Program-made: the position numbers and the translations under genes
The notes under the pieces: generated by a model
Seen by the model: only the letters and a program-made list of their open reading frames with translations
Told to the model about the DNA's origin: nothing
The model's database searches: none
Shown: positions 1 to 6,221 of the stretch, piece by piece
Numbering within the stretch: position 1 is the stretch's first letter
Layout of the letters: every line of letters begins with the position of its first letter
From: Lachnospiraceae bacterium UBA7199
Lineage (GTDB): Bacteria; Bacillota; Clostridia; Lachnospirales; Lachnospiraceae
DNA length: 6,237 nt
Assembly: GCA_002490775.1 (NCBI GenBank)
Contig: DKUR01000046.1
Coordinates: 1 to 6,237, forward strand
Reading direction: 5' to 3'

Positions 1-17
1 AAAAGTCACTTCATAAC

Positions 18-23
18 AGGAGG
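18..23 (+). promoter_or_regulatory. Ribosome binding site of the HerA-like ATPase gene
   Basis: A perfect AGGAGG lies 9 nt before the ATG at 33 and fixes that start. No promoter fits in the 32 bases available to the left, so transcription must begin outside the window, either at a promoter further upstream or as read-through from an upstream gene. Confidence 0.8.
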
Positions 24-32
24 ATAAAGAAT

Positions 33-1742
33 ATGACAAACAAAATTATAGGTCGTGTATTAGCGACAGAAAAGAAACCAACAACTATTGATGATTTTAC
101 TTTTTGGACTGACCCTGAATTAATCTTAAACCCTTTTGATATTGTGAAAGTGCAGCATGTCAACAATTCGTTTTCTTACGGCGTAATTGAGGACATAGCT
201 CATATTACTGATGCCGCCAGTTTTTTAACGAATTTTATCTCAAGTGATTTTGGTGATGTAAGTGCTGAAGGGAACACTCTACGTGTTGGAATGAACTATG
301 TAACTGCTAAAGTGATTTGTAACACAAATAATATTTATATTCCAGTACAAAACAATGCAAAAGTTATGCTAGCGACTGCTGAAGAAATCAACTATGCTCT
401 CGGACTAAATGATATACGCAATCCCCTAATATGTGGTTATCTCGAAATGTATGAGGGAACGAAGGGTTGCGAAAGGGTTACGCTTCCTGTCAATCTCAAC
501 TCCAAATTCATCATCGGTCCCGAAGGTGCACATTTGAACATTTCGGGCATTTCTGGTCTTGCGTCCAAAACTTCCTACGCTATGTTTTTGCTGAAAGCCA
601 TTCAGGACAGTTATATGAAAAAAGATTCCAAAGACGAAGATGAGGATAATGTTGCCTTTGTTCTTTTTAATGTCAAAGGCAAGGATTTGCTTGCCATAGA
701 CCAAATAAATGATTTTGCAGATGAAAGTAATCCTGAGGCTGCCCGAAAGGATACTTTTGAAAAGTATGAAAAATTAGGATTGGCGGCGGAACCATTCAAG
801 AATGTCAGGTATTACTATCCTTATTCGATTCCGAAAACACGTCATTGGAATACATATATGACGCCAGAAGAGGTCGAGGATAATATCAAAAAGAAAAAGG
901 CTAAGAAGTTTAAATATATCTACAAATATGATAAAGAAAACCTTGATTTGATGTTTGCCAATATTGACGACTCTACTCAAACGATGGAATCTATCATCAG
1001 CTACATTATGTCTGGTCAGGGTCGTTTCAATCAAGTAAGTGATTGGCAGGATTTCCTTGAAGCAGTGAAAGAAAAATGCTCTTCTGAAACCGCTGGAAAG
1101 GATAAGGAAATCCCTGTGGCAAGTTGGCGTAAGTTCTACAGAATTATCAATAAGAGTATTACAGATAACAAGATTTTCGCAAGAGATATTCGAGAAGAAG
1201 ATGGTGAAACCCGTATAGGTGATGCTCTAAAATATATCAAAAAAAATGAGGTTCACGTTATTGATATTGCCAAACTTTCCGAGGATAAGCAGGCATATGT
1301 ATTTGGTGATGCTATCCGTACCATTTATGACTTGCAGTTGGGTCAATACTCTGGTGAAGAAGATGTAAATCCGCCTTCAAGAATTGTTATTTTCATTGAT
1401 GAGCTTAACAAGTACGCATCCAAGGAAACTCCAAAGAACTCTCCTATTTTGCGACAAGTTCTTGATGTCGCAGAAAGAGGTCGTTCCCTTGGCGTTGTCC
1501 TGTTTGCTGCGGAACAATTTAGAAGTGCTATTCACGACCGTGTTACTGGTAATTGTTCCACACACGCTTATGGAAGAACAAACTCTATTGAAGTTACCAA
1601 GAGCGACTACAAGAGTATTCCTCCTGTATATAAAACTATGATGACTCGCTTAAAGCAGGGTGAGTATATTATTCAAAACCCCGTCTTTCGGTCTCTTTTG
1701 AATATAAAATTTCCAAAACCGATATACAAACAGTTTAAGTAA
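33..1742 (+). CDS. HerA/DUF87-family ATPase with HAS-barrel (putative defence or DNA-processing translocase)
   Basis: This 569-residue protein is a cytosolic P-loop ATPase of the HerA/FtsK clade. Residues about 5-70 (starting IIGRVLAT, with FDIVKVQ and FSYGVIEDI) look like the HAS-barrel that precedes HerA ATPase domains. The P-loop region is GISGLASKTSY at 172-182: Lys179 and Thr180 are kept, but the glycine usual before the lysine is Ser178. My recollection is that this SGxAxKTSY form recurs in a subset of DUF87 proteins, so it is probably a subfamily trait and not damage. Walker B is RIVIFIDELNKY, with Asp456 and Glu457. ERGRSLGVVLFAAEQ (481-495) and HAYGRTN (511-517) follow, as in HerA sensor and arginine-finger regions; Arg515 is a possible finger. 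An acidic linker (KDEDED, near 201-206) follows the P-loop helix. HerA proteins form hexameric rings that move DNA and usually work with a nuclease (NurA) or, in immune systems, with effectors such as SIR2 or DUF4297. No such partner is seen here. It is the first visible gene of a three-gene operon. Family call is firm; function is inferred. Confidence 0.85.
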   Translation: MTNKIIGRVLATEKKPTTIDDFTFWTDPELILNPFDIVKVQHVNNSFSYGVIEDIAHITDAASFLTNFISSDFGDVSAEGNTLRVGMNYVTAKVICNTNNIYIPVQNNAKVMLATAEEINYALGLNDIRNPLICGYLEMYEGTKGCERVTLPVNLNSKFIIGPEGAHLNISGISGLASKTSYAMFLLKAIQDSYMKKDSKDEDEDNVAFVLFNVKGKDLLAIDQINDFADESNPEAARKDTFEKYEKLGLAAEPFKNVRYYYPYSIPKTRHWNTYMTPEEVEDNIKKKKAKKFKYIYKYDKENLDLMFANIDDSTQTMESIISYIMSGQGRFNQVSDWQDFLEAVKEKCSSETAGKDKEIPVASWRKFYRIINKSITDNKIFARDIREEDGETRIGDALKYIKKNEVHVIDIAKLSEDKQAYVFGDAIRTIYDLQLGQYSGEEDVNPPSRIVIFIDELNKYASKETPKNSPILRQVLDVAERGRSLGVVLFAAEQFRSAIHDRVTGNCSTHAYGRTNSIEVTKSDYKSIPPVYKTMMTRLKQGEYIIQNPVFRSLLNIKFPKPIYKQFK

Positions 1743-1746
1743 GGAG
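1740..1746 (+). promoter_or_regulatory. RBS overlapping the HerA-like stop codon (coupled start of the GHKL gene)
   Basis: The sequence TAAGGAG combines the TAA stop of the HerA-like gene with the AAGGAG ribosome binding site of the next gene, whose ATG lies 6 nt further on at 1753. The overlap supports co-transcription and probably translational coupling of the two ATPases. Confidence 0.7.
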
Positions 1747-1752
1747 ATAGTT

Positions 1753-3303
1753 ATGGCAACAGTAGGGAAAAATATACTTGACAATCTTACAACGGGAATG
1801 TACTCCGATTCAAAGGTTATCTATCGAGAATACATACAGAACGCTTGCGACCAAATTGATCTTGCTATTTCTATGGGGATTTTGACTGCCAACGAAGGTA
1901 GTGTTGACATTTTCATTGATACAAAAAAGAGATATATTAGTATCAAAGATAATGCAACTGGTGTAAGAGAGGCTGACTTTGTTGAGGATGTCGGTGACAT
2001 CGCAAACAGTAATAAAGAAATTGGTAAAAACAAAGGATTTCGAGGCATTGGTCGCCTTTGTGGTCTTGCATACTGTAAAAGCTTAAAGTTTACTACAAGT
2101 TACTTAGGCGAAAATGTTAAGTCGATAATGACGTGTAATGCCCAAAAGATGCGGGCAATGCTTGTAGAAAATAAAAAATATACACTTGATGAAATTTGGG
2201 ATGAAATAATTACATATTCTACCGAAACGGAAAAAAGTGAAGATCACTATTTTGAAGTAGAGATGATTGAAATCAACAAAGAAAATACTGATTTGCTCAA
2301 CGAAAACAAAGTACGTGAATACTTGAGCTTTGTTGTTCCTGTACCATATAAGAATACCTTCATTTTGCGAAGCCATATTTATGCTTACGCTCAAAAGCTC
2401 GGATATAAAATAGATGAGTACCGCGTAAGAGTAAATGGCTCTCAAATTTTCAAGGAATACACGACAAAACTTAAAGAACAAAGTGGGGCTAACTTGAAAA
2501 ATTATGATGAAATTTCTCGCTTGGAATTCAAGGATTTTTGCGATGCAGATGGAAACCTAATTGCTTGGATGTGGGTAGGACTTTCTCGTTTTGAGAAGCA
2601 AATACCTAAAGTAAACATAATGAGGGGGTTGCGTGTTAGAAGTGGAAATATTCAGTTGGGAAACGATGATGCTTTGCAGGATTTGTTTAAGGAGAGCCGT
2701 GGCAATTACTATTTTGTTGGAGAAGTCTTCGCTGTAAGCAAAGACCTTATCCCGAATTCTCAACGCGACTATTTTAATGAAAATGAAACTCGTGTTTTGT
2801 TTGAAGACTGTTTGCGAGAGTATTTTTTTGATGTTCTTCACAAACTTTACTATGAAGCTAACAGAGTAAAAAATGATTATAAGCGTCAAGAAGAATATCT
2901 TGCTAAAGTAACGGAATACCAAAAGAAAGAGAAAGAACAGGGCTTCGTAAATGAAGAAGAACGTCAAAAACTTCAATTTGATATTGACAAGGCGAAGAAA
3001 AATGCTGAAGATGCTCGTAAACGATTGGACAAATTAGACATTAGCGATACTAATTCGCCTTTGTTTGAAGTTCACAAAAGTATTGGACAAAAATACAGTG
3101 CAAATAAGTTAAAAGAGCAAGCGGAAAACACTATTGTTGTCATCGAGGATGAGAAGAAAAAAGCGTTTGTTACTAGCAATATGTCTAAATTATCAAGAAG
3201 TGAGCGAAAAATCGTAAGCAAAATTTTATCTATCATAAATGAAATTGCACCAAAGGATATTGCTGAACAAATCATAGAAAAAATCAAAGAAGAGATGAGA
3301 TAA
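1753..3303 (+). CDS. GHKL/Hsp90-like ATPase, MORC-like, with C-terminal coiled coil
   Basis: This 516-residue protein carries an N-terminal Bergerat-fold ATPase domain. The N-box is REYIQNACDQID, with Glu26 as probable catalytic base and Asn30 as probable Mg ligand. The G1 motif is KDNATGV, with Asp66 positioned to contact adenine and Gly70. The G2 lid is KGFRGIGRLCGL, around Gly95, Gly98 and Gly100. All the nucleotide-binding residues I can check are present. A second alpha/beta domain follows (about 200-360), including IPNSQRDYF, a motif like the S5-domain lysine/arginine region of Hsp90/MORC-type proteins. Residues about 377-430 are rich in Lys, Glu and Gln with heptad-like spacing and should form a coiled coil. 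The charged C-terminus (about 470-516) lacks any recognisable domain. Such ATPases dimerise on ATP binding and clamp a client or DNA. Related MORC/MutL-like GHKL proteins are known in restriction-modification and other defence loci. It has no histidine-kinase phosphoacceptor domain and no toprim domain, so it is neither a sensor kinase nor a topoisomerase. Its partners are likely the flanking ATPase and radical SAM genes. Confidence 0.85.
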   Translation: MATVGKNILDNLTTGMYSDSKVIYREYIQNACDQIDLAISMGILTANEGSVDIFIDTKKRYISIKDNATGVREADFVEDVGDIANSNKEIGKNKGFRGIGRLCGLAYCKSLKFTTSYLGENVKSIMTCNAQKMRAMLVENKKYTLDEIWDEIITYSTETEKSEDHYFEVEMIEINKENTDLLNENKVREYLSFVVPVPYKNTFILRSHIYAYAQKLGYKIDEYRVRVNGSQIFKEYTTKLKEQSGANLKNYDEISRLEFKDFCDADGNLIAWMWVGLSRFEKQIPKVNIMRGLRVRSGNIQLGNDDALQDLFKESRGNYYFVGEVFAVSKDLIPNSQRDYFNENETRVLFEDCLREYFFDVLHKLYYEANRVKNDYKRQEEYLAKVTEYQKKEKEQGFVNEEERQKLQFDIDKAKKNAEDARKRLDKLDISDTNSPLFEVHKSIGQKYSANKLKEQAENTIVVIEDEKKKAFVTSNMSKLSRSERKIVSKILSIINEIAPKDIAEQIIEKIKEEMR

Positions 3304-3317
3304 TGCCTTATGAATAG
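3303..3317 (+). promoter_or_regulatory. Stop-start junction with a four-codon micro-ORF bridging the GHKL and radical SAM genes
   Basis: The TAA stop of the GHKL gene (3301-3303) overlaps an ATG at 3303 (TAATG). That ATG opens a four-codon frame (Met-Pro-Tyr-Glu) ending in TAG at 3315-3317, a few bases past the radical SAM ATG at 3310. The radical SAM start has only weak purine stretches (GAAGAG, ATGAGA) upstream and no real Shine-Dalgarno sequence. Termination-reinitiation is a plausible way for the third gene to be translated. The overlaps are seen; the coupling is inferred. Confidence 0.4.
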
Positions 3318-5205
3318 AAAAGTTTTGCTCATTGAGCCAAATTATAAAAATAAGTATCCACCTATGGGATTAATGAAACTTGCAACTTATTACCGTATGG
3401 TTGGTGATGATGTGCGTTTTTACAAAGGAGATATGCGTTTGCTTGCAGTAGATTTAATCTGTGAAGATTTAATTAACCATCTCTCTATTATTTTTCCAGA
3501 TGTGTTCTGGAAGGACTACTATCCCACTTTGTTCACTTTTATCAAAGTTGGTAAATACGTTGCTCTTGAAAATGAAGAAATTTTTGCAGATGAACTTGTA
3601 TTGGATATATTGAAAGAATACCGAAAAAAATATAGAGACAAAGAGTATTTTTCTAAACCGAGATTTGACAAGGTTGGTATTACAACCCTTTTTACTTTCT
3701 ACTGGGACATTACCATAAGTACCATAAATTTTGCAAAGCAACTTTGTAAAAAAGAAGAAGACGTTATGGTGGGAGGTATAATGTCCTCAATTTTGCCAGA
3801 TGAGGTCTACGATGCAACTGGTATACGCCCTTTTATTGGGTTACTTAATCACCCAGGCGATATAGACGAAGGCAATGAACTGATAATCGACGAACTTCCA
3901 TTAGATTATTCTATTTTGGAAGAAATTGATTACGTGTATCCTGCAAATAATGCCTATTTTGCCTACATGACAAGAGGCTGTGTGAACAATTGTCCATTTT
4001 GTGCAGTTCCGAAGTTGGAACCGCAATACTGCGATTATATTAATTTAAAGCAACGAATTGAGTTCACAGATAAGCGATTCGGCGCAAGAAAAGACTTGCT
4101 TCTTCTTGATAATAATGTTTTAGCATCAAAGTGCTATGACCAAATAGTTGATGAAATTAAAGATTGTGGTTTTGGTGCAGGTGCAACTTATATACCTCCT
4201 AATGAATATGAAATAACAATTAATAATTTGCGTGATTCATTTAATGATAGAGCATATATCCGAAAAGCAATTTCAATATATAAAGAAATTATTGATAAGT
4301 TAAAAGATGATACAGAAAAAACAGAGCTTTATATGCGCTTAGAAGATGTTCATTGTCTAAACTCTTATTCCGCTTCTAAAGAAGAAATTTTGAGATTAGA
4401 TGAATATGTACGCCCTCTGTACGAAAAAACGCATAAACCTTCAAGCAGAAAACGTATCGTAGATTTTAATCAAGGAATTGATTCACGCCTTATTACCAAA
4501 GTTAATATGACAAAGTTGGCAGAAGTAAATATTTATCCTCTGCGAATTGCGTTCGATCATTGGAAGCTAAAGGATGTTTACGAGCAAGCAATACGCACTG
4601 CCGTAGGTAGTGGTATTAAGAATCTTTCCAACTATCTTTTGTATAACTTTGAAGACAAGCCAGAAGAACTTTATTATCGTTTAAGACTGAATGTCGATTT
4701 ATGTGAAGAATTAGGCGCAAGTATCTACTCTTTTCCAATGAAGTATCATCCAATAAACGATAAGGAATTTTTCATGAACCGTGATTTTATAGGCAAACAT
4801 TGGAATAGAAAATTTATTCGTGCTGTTCAAGCGGTGCTTAATTCGACCAAAGGAAAAATTGGACGTGGAGTAGATTTCTTTGAAGAAGCATTTGGCAGGG
4901 ATGTAGATGAGTTCATTAAAATTCTTTGGATGCCTGAGACATTCATTATCTACAGAAGAATATATGATGCTGATTTAAGAGCAAGAATGGCAAGCCGTTA
5001 TACTACCGTAACAAAACACGATTGTGATTTGACTACTGAATGGTGGGAAAAATTCTCGGCATTACCCATAGACAAACTGACCAAAGCAAAAGAAATTATT
5101 GCTCTTAACAAGTTTAAAGATGGCGATTATGAATGTTATGACGAAGAAATCAATACTGTTTTAAATTATTATAAAATTTCTCGTGATGATACGGAAAATA
5201 ATTGA
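3310..5205 (+). CDS. Radical SAM enzyme with B12-binding-like N-terminus and barrel insertion
   Basis: This is a 631-residue cytosolic radical SAM enzyme. The N-terminus (KVLLIEPNYKNKYPPMGL, 4-21, then an ATYYRMVGDDV helix) matches the start of the cobalamin-binding-like domains of B12-type radical SAM proteins. I see no DxHxxG cobalamin ligand, so B12 itself may not be bound. The [4Fe-4S] motif is CVNNCPFC, with Cys224, Cys228 and Cys231 in the canonical CxxxCxxC spacing. Barrel strands are recognisable at LLLLDNNVLAS (about 263-273), GFGAG (287-291), VDFNQGIDSRL (384-394), LSNYLLYNFED (439-449) and YSFPMKYHP (473-481). About 90 residues between GFGAG and VDFNQG appear to be a helical, charged insertion. 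The C-terminal 140 residues are helical. Other cysteines are scattered, so no SPASM-type auxiliary cluster is evident. The substrate is unknown; no precursor-peptide gene is adjacent, which argues against RiPP maturation. The start at 3310 is supported because the conserved N-terminus begins immediately. As last gene of the operon with two ATPases, it may modify or repair a nucleic acid or protein, which is inference. Confidence 0.85.
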   Translation: MNRKVLLIEPNYKNKYPPMGLMKLATYYRMVGDDVRFYKGDMRLLAVDLICEDLINHLSIIFPDVFWKDYYPTLFTFIKVGKYVALENEEIFADELVLDILKEYRKKYRDKEYFSKPRFDKVGITTLFTFYWDITISTINFAKQLCKKEEDVMVGGIMSSILPDEVYDATGIRPFIGLLNHPGDIDEGNELIIDELPLDYSILEEIDYVYPANNAYFAYMTRGCVNNCPFCAVPKLEPQYCDYINLKQRIEFTDKRFGARKDLLLLDNNVLASKCYDQIVDEIKDCGFGAGATYIPPNEYEITINNLRDSFNDRAYIRKAISIYKEIIDKLKDDTEKTELYMRLEDVHCLNSYSASKEEILRLDEYVRPLYEKTHKPSSRKRIVDFNQGIDSRLITKVNMTKLAEVNIYPLRIAFDHWKLKDVYEQAIRTAVGSGIKNLSNYLLYNFEDKPEELYYRLRLNVDLCEELGASIYSFPMKYHPINDKEFFMNRDFIGKHWNRKFIRAVQAVLNSTKGKIGRGVDFFEEAFGRDVDEFIKILWMPETFIIYRRIYDADLRARMASRYTTVTKHDCDLTTEWWEKFSALPIDKLTKAKEIIALNKFKDGDYECYDEEINTVLNYYKISRDDTENN

Positions 5206-5210
5206 ACTTA

Positions 5211-5248
5211 TTAAAAAAATGGCGGCAAGGATTTTCCCTGTCGCCGTT
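5211..5248 (-). terminator. Rho-independent terminator for the leftward genes
   Basis: The arms at 5221-5230 and 5236-5245 form a 10-bp stem (one G-T wobble, one mismatch) around a five-base loop; outer A-T pairs can lengthen it slightly. Read on the - strand, the stem is followed by ATTTTTTT (complement of 5213-5220), the U-tract of an intrinsic terminator. It therefore ends transcription of the 201-residue gene. On the + strand no U-run follows, so it is a poor terminator for the three-gene operon, for which no clear terminator is seen. Confidence 0.75.
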
Positions 5249-5252
5249 GTCT

Positions 5253-5289
5253 CAAAAGAGCACTCTCATTCTATAAAAATGTTCTTTTG
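5253..5289. repeat. Inverted repeat in the convergent intergenic region
   Basis: CAAAAGAGCA at 5253-5262 pairs with TGTTCTTTTG at 5280-5289 with a single G-T mismatch, leaving a 17-base AT-rich loop. It lies between the stop of the leftward 201-residue gene and its terminator. It could be a mRNA 3' stem, a protein-binding site or a remnant of a recombination junction; nothing in the sequence decides between them. Confidence 0.4.
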
Positions 5290-5298
5290 CATATGCAA
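5287..5298. repeat. Perfect 12-bp palindrome TTGCATATGCAA
   Basis: A perfect palindrome directly abuts the stop codon of the 201-residue gene and overlaps the right arm of the neighbouring inverted repeat by three bases. A dimeric DNA-binding protein could recognise it, but the position after a gene is unusual for an operator and chance is possible in AT-rich sequence. Confidence 0.35.
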
Positions 5299-5904
5299 TT
5301 ATTCAAATTCCTTTATTTCAGATACAAGCCTTATTCCGTCCTGCAATCCCAATCTGTAAGCGGCTGCACCATATGCTACTCCGCAGTCGTTGGCGGCTGA
5401 AATCGCTTTATCAACGATTGCACTCTGTTCTTTGCTTAGCCCTGCATTATCCAGTCTGTCAAATGCTTTGTCCTGATGTTTTAGTGCATCTTGGTATGCA
5501 CTGTTTCTGCTGACTGCTCTGTCTAAGGCTTTGACTGTCCTGACTTTGACAAATATGTCTAATAGACATTGTGATTTTTTCCCTGCTTTTCCCATACAGC
5601 ACTCCTTTTGCCAAATATATTCTGTTAAGGTTGAATCTTTCAATAGTTCTTGCGGTTTTTCTGCTTTTTCAACAAGCAGATTTTCAATGCCTGTCTTTTT
5701 TGCAAAACTGATCCGCTGGTCAGAAAGCTCTTTCTGTTTTTCTTTCGGCAGGCATTTGAATATATCCCCATAGTCCATATCTTCCATTGGCGTTCCTTCC
5801 GCTAAATCAAGAAGCTGCGTATATAACCATTCACGCCATAGGTCATCAAACAAACTTCGGCTGTCTACAAAGATATATGCGGATGCATCTAAAATCTTTC
5901 CCAT
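5299..5904 (-). CDS. Uncharacterised 201-residue helical protein, probable mobile-element gene
   Basis: I do not recognise a characterised function. The 201-residue product has no signal peptide or membrane segment and is probably almost entirely helical. It has an acidic N-terminal half (LFDDLWREW at about 18-26, EGTPMEDMDYGDIF around 36-49), a central Cys/Lys-rich patch (ECCMGKAGKKSQC, about 101-113), and a C-terminal helical region ending AAAYRLGLQDGIRLVSEI. That ending resembles the YGFxLGxRL-type terminal helix of small hypothetical proteins (DUF6809-like) common in clostridial conjugative elements; this is a weak, remembered resemblance. The ATG at 5904 has an AAAGGA sequence 12 nt upstream (5917-5922), a longer spacing than usual. 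It lies downstream of the RHH gene on the same strand, with a possible antisense RNA in the gap, and is followed by an intrinsic terminator. G+C content is visibly above that of the rightward operon, suggesting a different origin. No Rep, relaxase or nuclease motif is visible. Confidence 0.7.
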   Translation of the reverse strand: MGKILDASAYIFVDSRSLFDDLWREWLYTQLLDLAEGTPMEDMDYGDIFKCLPKEKQKELSDQRISFAKKTGIENLLVEKAEKPQELLKDSTLTEYIWQKECCMGKAGKKSQCLLDIFVKVRTVKALDRAVSRNSAYQDALKHQDKAFDRLDNAGLSKEQSAIVDKAISAANDCGVAYGAAAYRLGLQDGIRLVSEIKEFE

Positions 5905-5942
5905 TCTGTTTATCTATCCTTTCTGTTTTGTCCATAAGCCGC

Positions 5943-5972
5943 TTGCAAGACGTAGCCAGACAGTGTTATAAT
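5943..5972 (+). promoter_or_regulatory. Extended -10 promoter driving a putative antisense RNA
   Basis: TTGCAA at 5943-5948, an 18-bp spacer and TATAAT at 5967-5972 preceded by TG at 5964-5965 make a good sigma-A-type promoter with an extended -10. Transcription would start near 5979 and run rightward, opposite to both flanking genes. No convincing rightward coding sequence follows; a terminator hairpin lies about 80 nt on. Confidence 0.55.
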
Positions 5973-5978
5973 ATTTGT

Positions 5979-6057
5979 GCAGCTTGCCTTGTGCGGGTGG
6001 CATAGGGGAAGTGGTGTAAATACGTTTGCCAACGGCACCACTTCCTTTTATTTTTTT
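5979..6057 (+). ncRNA. Candidate antisense (counter-transcribed) RNA of about 80 nt
   Basis: The interval runs from the predicted start just after the extended -10 box to the end of the U-tract after a strong hairpin. The RNA would be fully complementary to the untranslated stretch between the RHH gene and the 201-residue gene, just overlapping the last codons of the RHH frame. Its 3' stem-loop has a 10-bp perfect stem and a 19-base loop containing a small inner inverted repeat (CGTT/AACG). The likely role, by analogy with RNAII of pMV158-type copG-rep modules, is control of expression of the downstream leftward gene by pairing with its leader. Promoter and terminator are seen; the RNA itself and its function are inferred. 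Confidence 0.4.
6007..6057 (+). terminator. Intrinsic terminator, rightward (perfect 10-bp stem)
   Basis: GGAAGTGGTG at 6007-6016 and CACCACTTCC at 6036-6045 are perfect complements. They are followed on the + strand by TTTTATTTTTTT (6046-6057). The T-run exists only in the rightward direction, so this hairpin terminates + strand transcripts and not the RHH gene, whose stop codon lies within the T-run region. It would also shield the RHH gene from antisense transcription. Confidence 0.65.
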
Positions 6058-6221
6058 GCATTGAGAGCCTTGATACCGTCACGCAATCCCTGCGGGCGTG
6101 ATACGCCTGCTTGCTGACAGTATTTGTCTAACATTTGCAATTCCTCTTCGGTCAGACGTACATCAACTCGCATAGTCTTGGGATTGTCCGTTGTTGGTCG
6201 CCCTCTATGCTTTTCCGGCAT
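6048..6221 (-). CDS. Ribbon-helix-helix (CopG/Arc-like) DNA-binding protein
   Basis: This short 57-residue protein begins MPEKHRGRPTTDNPKTMR, a basic tail of the kind that precedes RHH folds in mobile-element regulators. MRVDVRLT (17-24) is the beta strand that pairs in the dimer and reads the major groove. EEELQMLDKYCQQAG (25-39) is helix 1, and VSRPQGLRDGIKAL (40-53) is the turn and helix 2; the length equals a single RHH domain. RHH dimers bind operators as transcriptional repressors, often controlling their own operon in plasmids and conjugative elements. The start at 6221 is well supported by AGGAGG (6227-6232 on the complementary strand) 5 nt upstream. The promoter lies outside the window. 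The 201-residue gene follows on the same strand after 143 bp. CopG-like by architecture; plasmid copy control is not proven. Confidence 0.8.
   Translation of the reverse strand: MPEKHRGRPTTDNPKTMRVDVRLTEEELQMLDKYCQQAGVSRPQGLRDGIKALNAKK

Noticed and set aside
1384..1641. 85-residue + strand open frame inside the HerA-like gene
   Set aside because: It overlaps the Walker B and arginine-finger coding region in another frame, has no ribosome binding site and shows no domain; it is a shadow frame.
2104..2976. Two - strand open frames of 125 and 139 residues opposite the GHKL gene
   Set aside because: They are rich in Phe, Ile and Leu, as expected from the complement of AT-rich, Lys/Glu-rich coding sequence, and lack ribosome binding sites; the + strand frame has intact GHKL motifs.
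3310..5205. Radical SAM gene as a RiPP maturase or a viperin-like antiviral enzyme
   Set aside because: No short precursor-peptide frame lies nearby and no SPASM-type cysteine cluster is seen. The long B12-type N-terminus, large insertion and motifs do not resemble the compact viperin architecture.
5943..5975. Leftward promoter in the same AT-rich segment (TTGCAA and TATTAT read on the - strand)
   Set aside because: TTGCAA is its own reverse complement, but no -35/-10 pair with 16-19 bp spacing appears on the - strand; the rightward pair is much better.
5531..6005. Two + strand open frames (80 and 72 residues) opposite the 201-residue gene and its leader
   Set aside because: No ribosome binding sites, low-complexity Ser/Phe/Cys-rich translations, and the promoter at 5943-5972 lies within or after them, so they would not be translated from it.
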